From Deltaproteobacteria bacterium (GTDB taxonomy: Bacteria > Desulfobacterota > Binatia > UBA9968): DNA of 5,922 nt. The DNA lies in assembly GCA_023250495.1 (NCBI GenBank), contig JAHFAP010000206.1, positions 1 through 5,922 of the forward strand, read 5' to 3'. How positions within the stretch are numbered: position 1 is the stretch's first letter; every line of letters starts with the position of its first letter. The position numbers and the translations under genes are program-made. Below, one piece after another: positions 5,863 to 5,922 of the stretch. The notes under the pieces were generated by a model. That model worked only from the letters and a program-made list of their open reading frames with translations. It searched no databases and was not told the origin of the DNA.

Positions 5863-5922
5863 ATGGAGTTGGACCGGCTGGGTCGTTTCGGGTCCATACC
5901 TGGAGACCTCCCACCTTCCGTT
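5863..5922 (+). CDS. Possible start of a divergent gene running off the right edge
   Basis: An ATG at 5863 opens 20 codons without a stop (MELDRLGRFGSIPG...), preceded by GGTGAG at a plausible distance. I do not recognise the protein. It could be the first gene inside a mobile element whose end is formed by the repeats at 5799-5852. A minus-strand frame also reaches the edge and ends at 5848 (...TTQPVQLHEISP then TGA) and could instead be the tail of an upstream or element-borne gene. Sixty bases are too few to choose. Confidence 0.15.
   Translation, partial: MELDRLGRFGSIPGDLPPSV

Overview
The window reads as one leftward (minus-strand) operon-like array from an uncultivated, moderately GC-rich Gram-negative bacterium. 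The combination of Sec-exported binding proteins without a lipobox, a fused ABC permease and several racemase-type enzymes is common in soil and groundwater lineages such as Rokubacteria, Methylomirabilota, Tectomicrobia or Desulfobacterota-like groups. That assignment is inference from gene style; nothing here fixes the taxon.

Reading in the direction of transcription, from high to low coordinates: a short region of repeats and a weak promoter (5714-5922); a periplasmic solute-binding protein of the AfuA/COG1840 type (4664-5713); a two-domain fused ABC permease with a TTG start (2951-4621); an arylmalonate decarboxylase/maleate isomerase-like protein (2190-2930); a second paralogous binding protein (1179-2186); an Asp/Glu/hydantoin racemase-family protein (305-1096); and the first 73 codons of a mandelate racemase/muconate lactonizing (enolase superfamily) enzyme that runs off the left edge (1-219). 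Gaps are 42, 20, 3, 82 and 85 bases. Strong Shine-Dalgarno sequences in three of these gaps support co-transcription and fix the starts.

The likely joint role is capture of a small, probably anionic solute in the periplasm, import through the permease, and then rearrangement by enzymes that act on carbons next to carboxylates (racemisation, isomerisation, decarboxylation). The substrate cannot be read from the sequence. No ABC ATPase gene is visible, so the transporter is incomplete within the window.

The most interesting point is that both Asp/Glu-racemase-fold proteins appear to have lost the cysteines that define catalysis in their families. They may carry out a different chemistry, or bind ligand without catalysis. 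A second point is a set of degenerate 25-base repeats at 5799-5852 that look like the multi-repeat end of an insertion element or an operator array. The same short words recur in the gap before the hydantoin-racemase-like gene.
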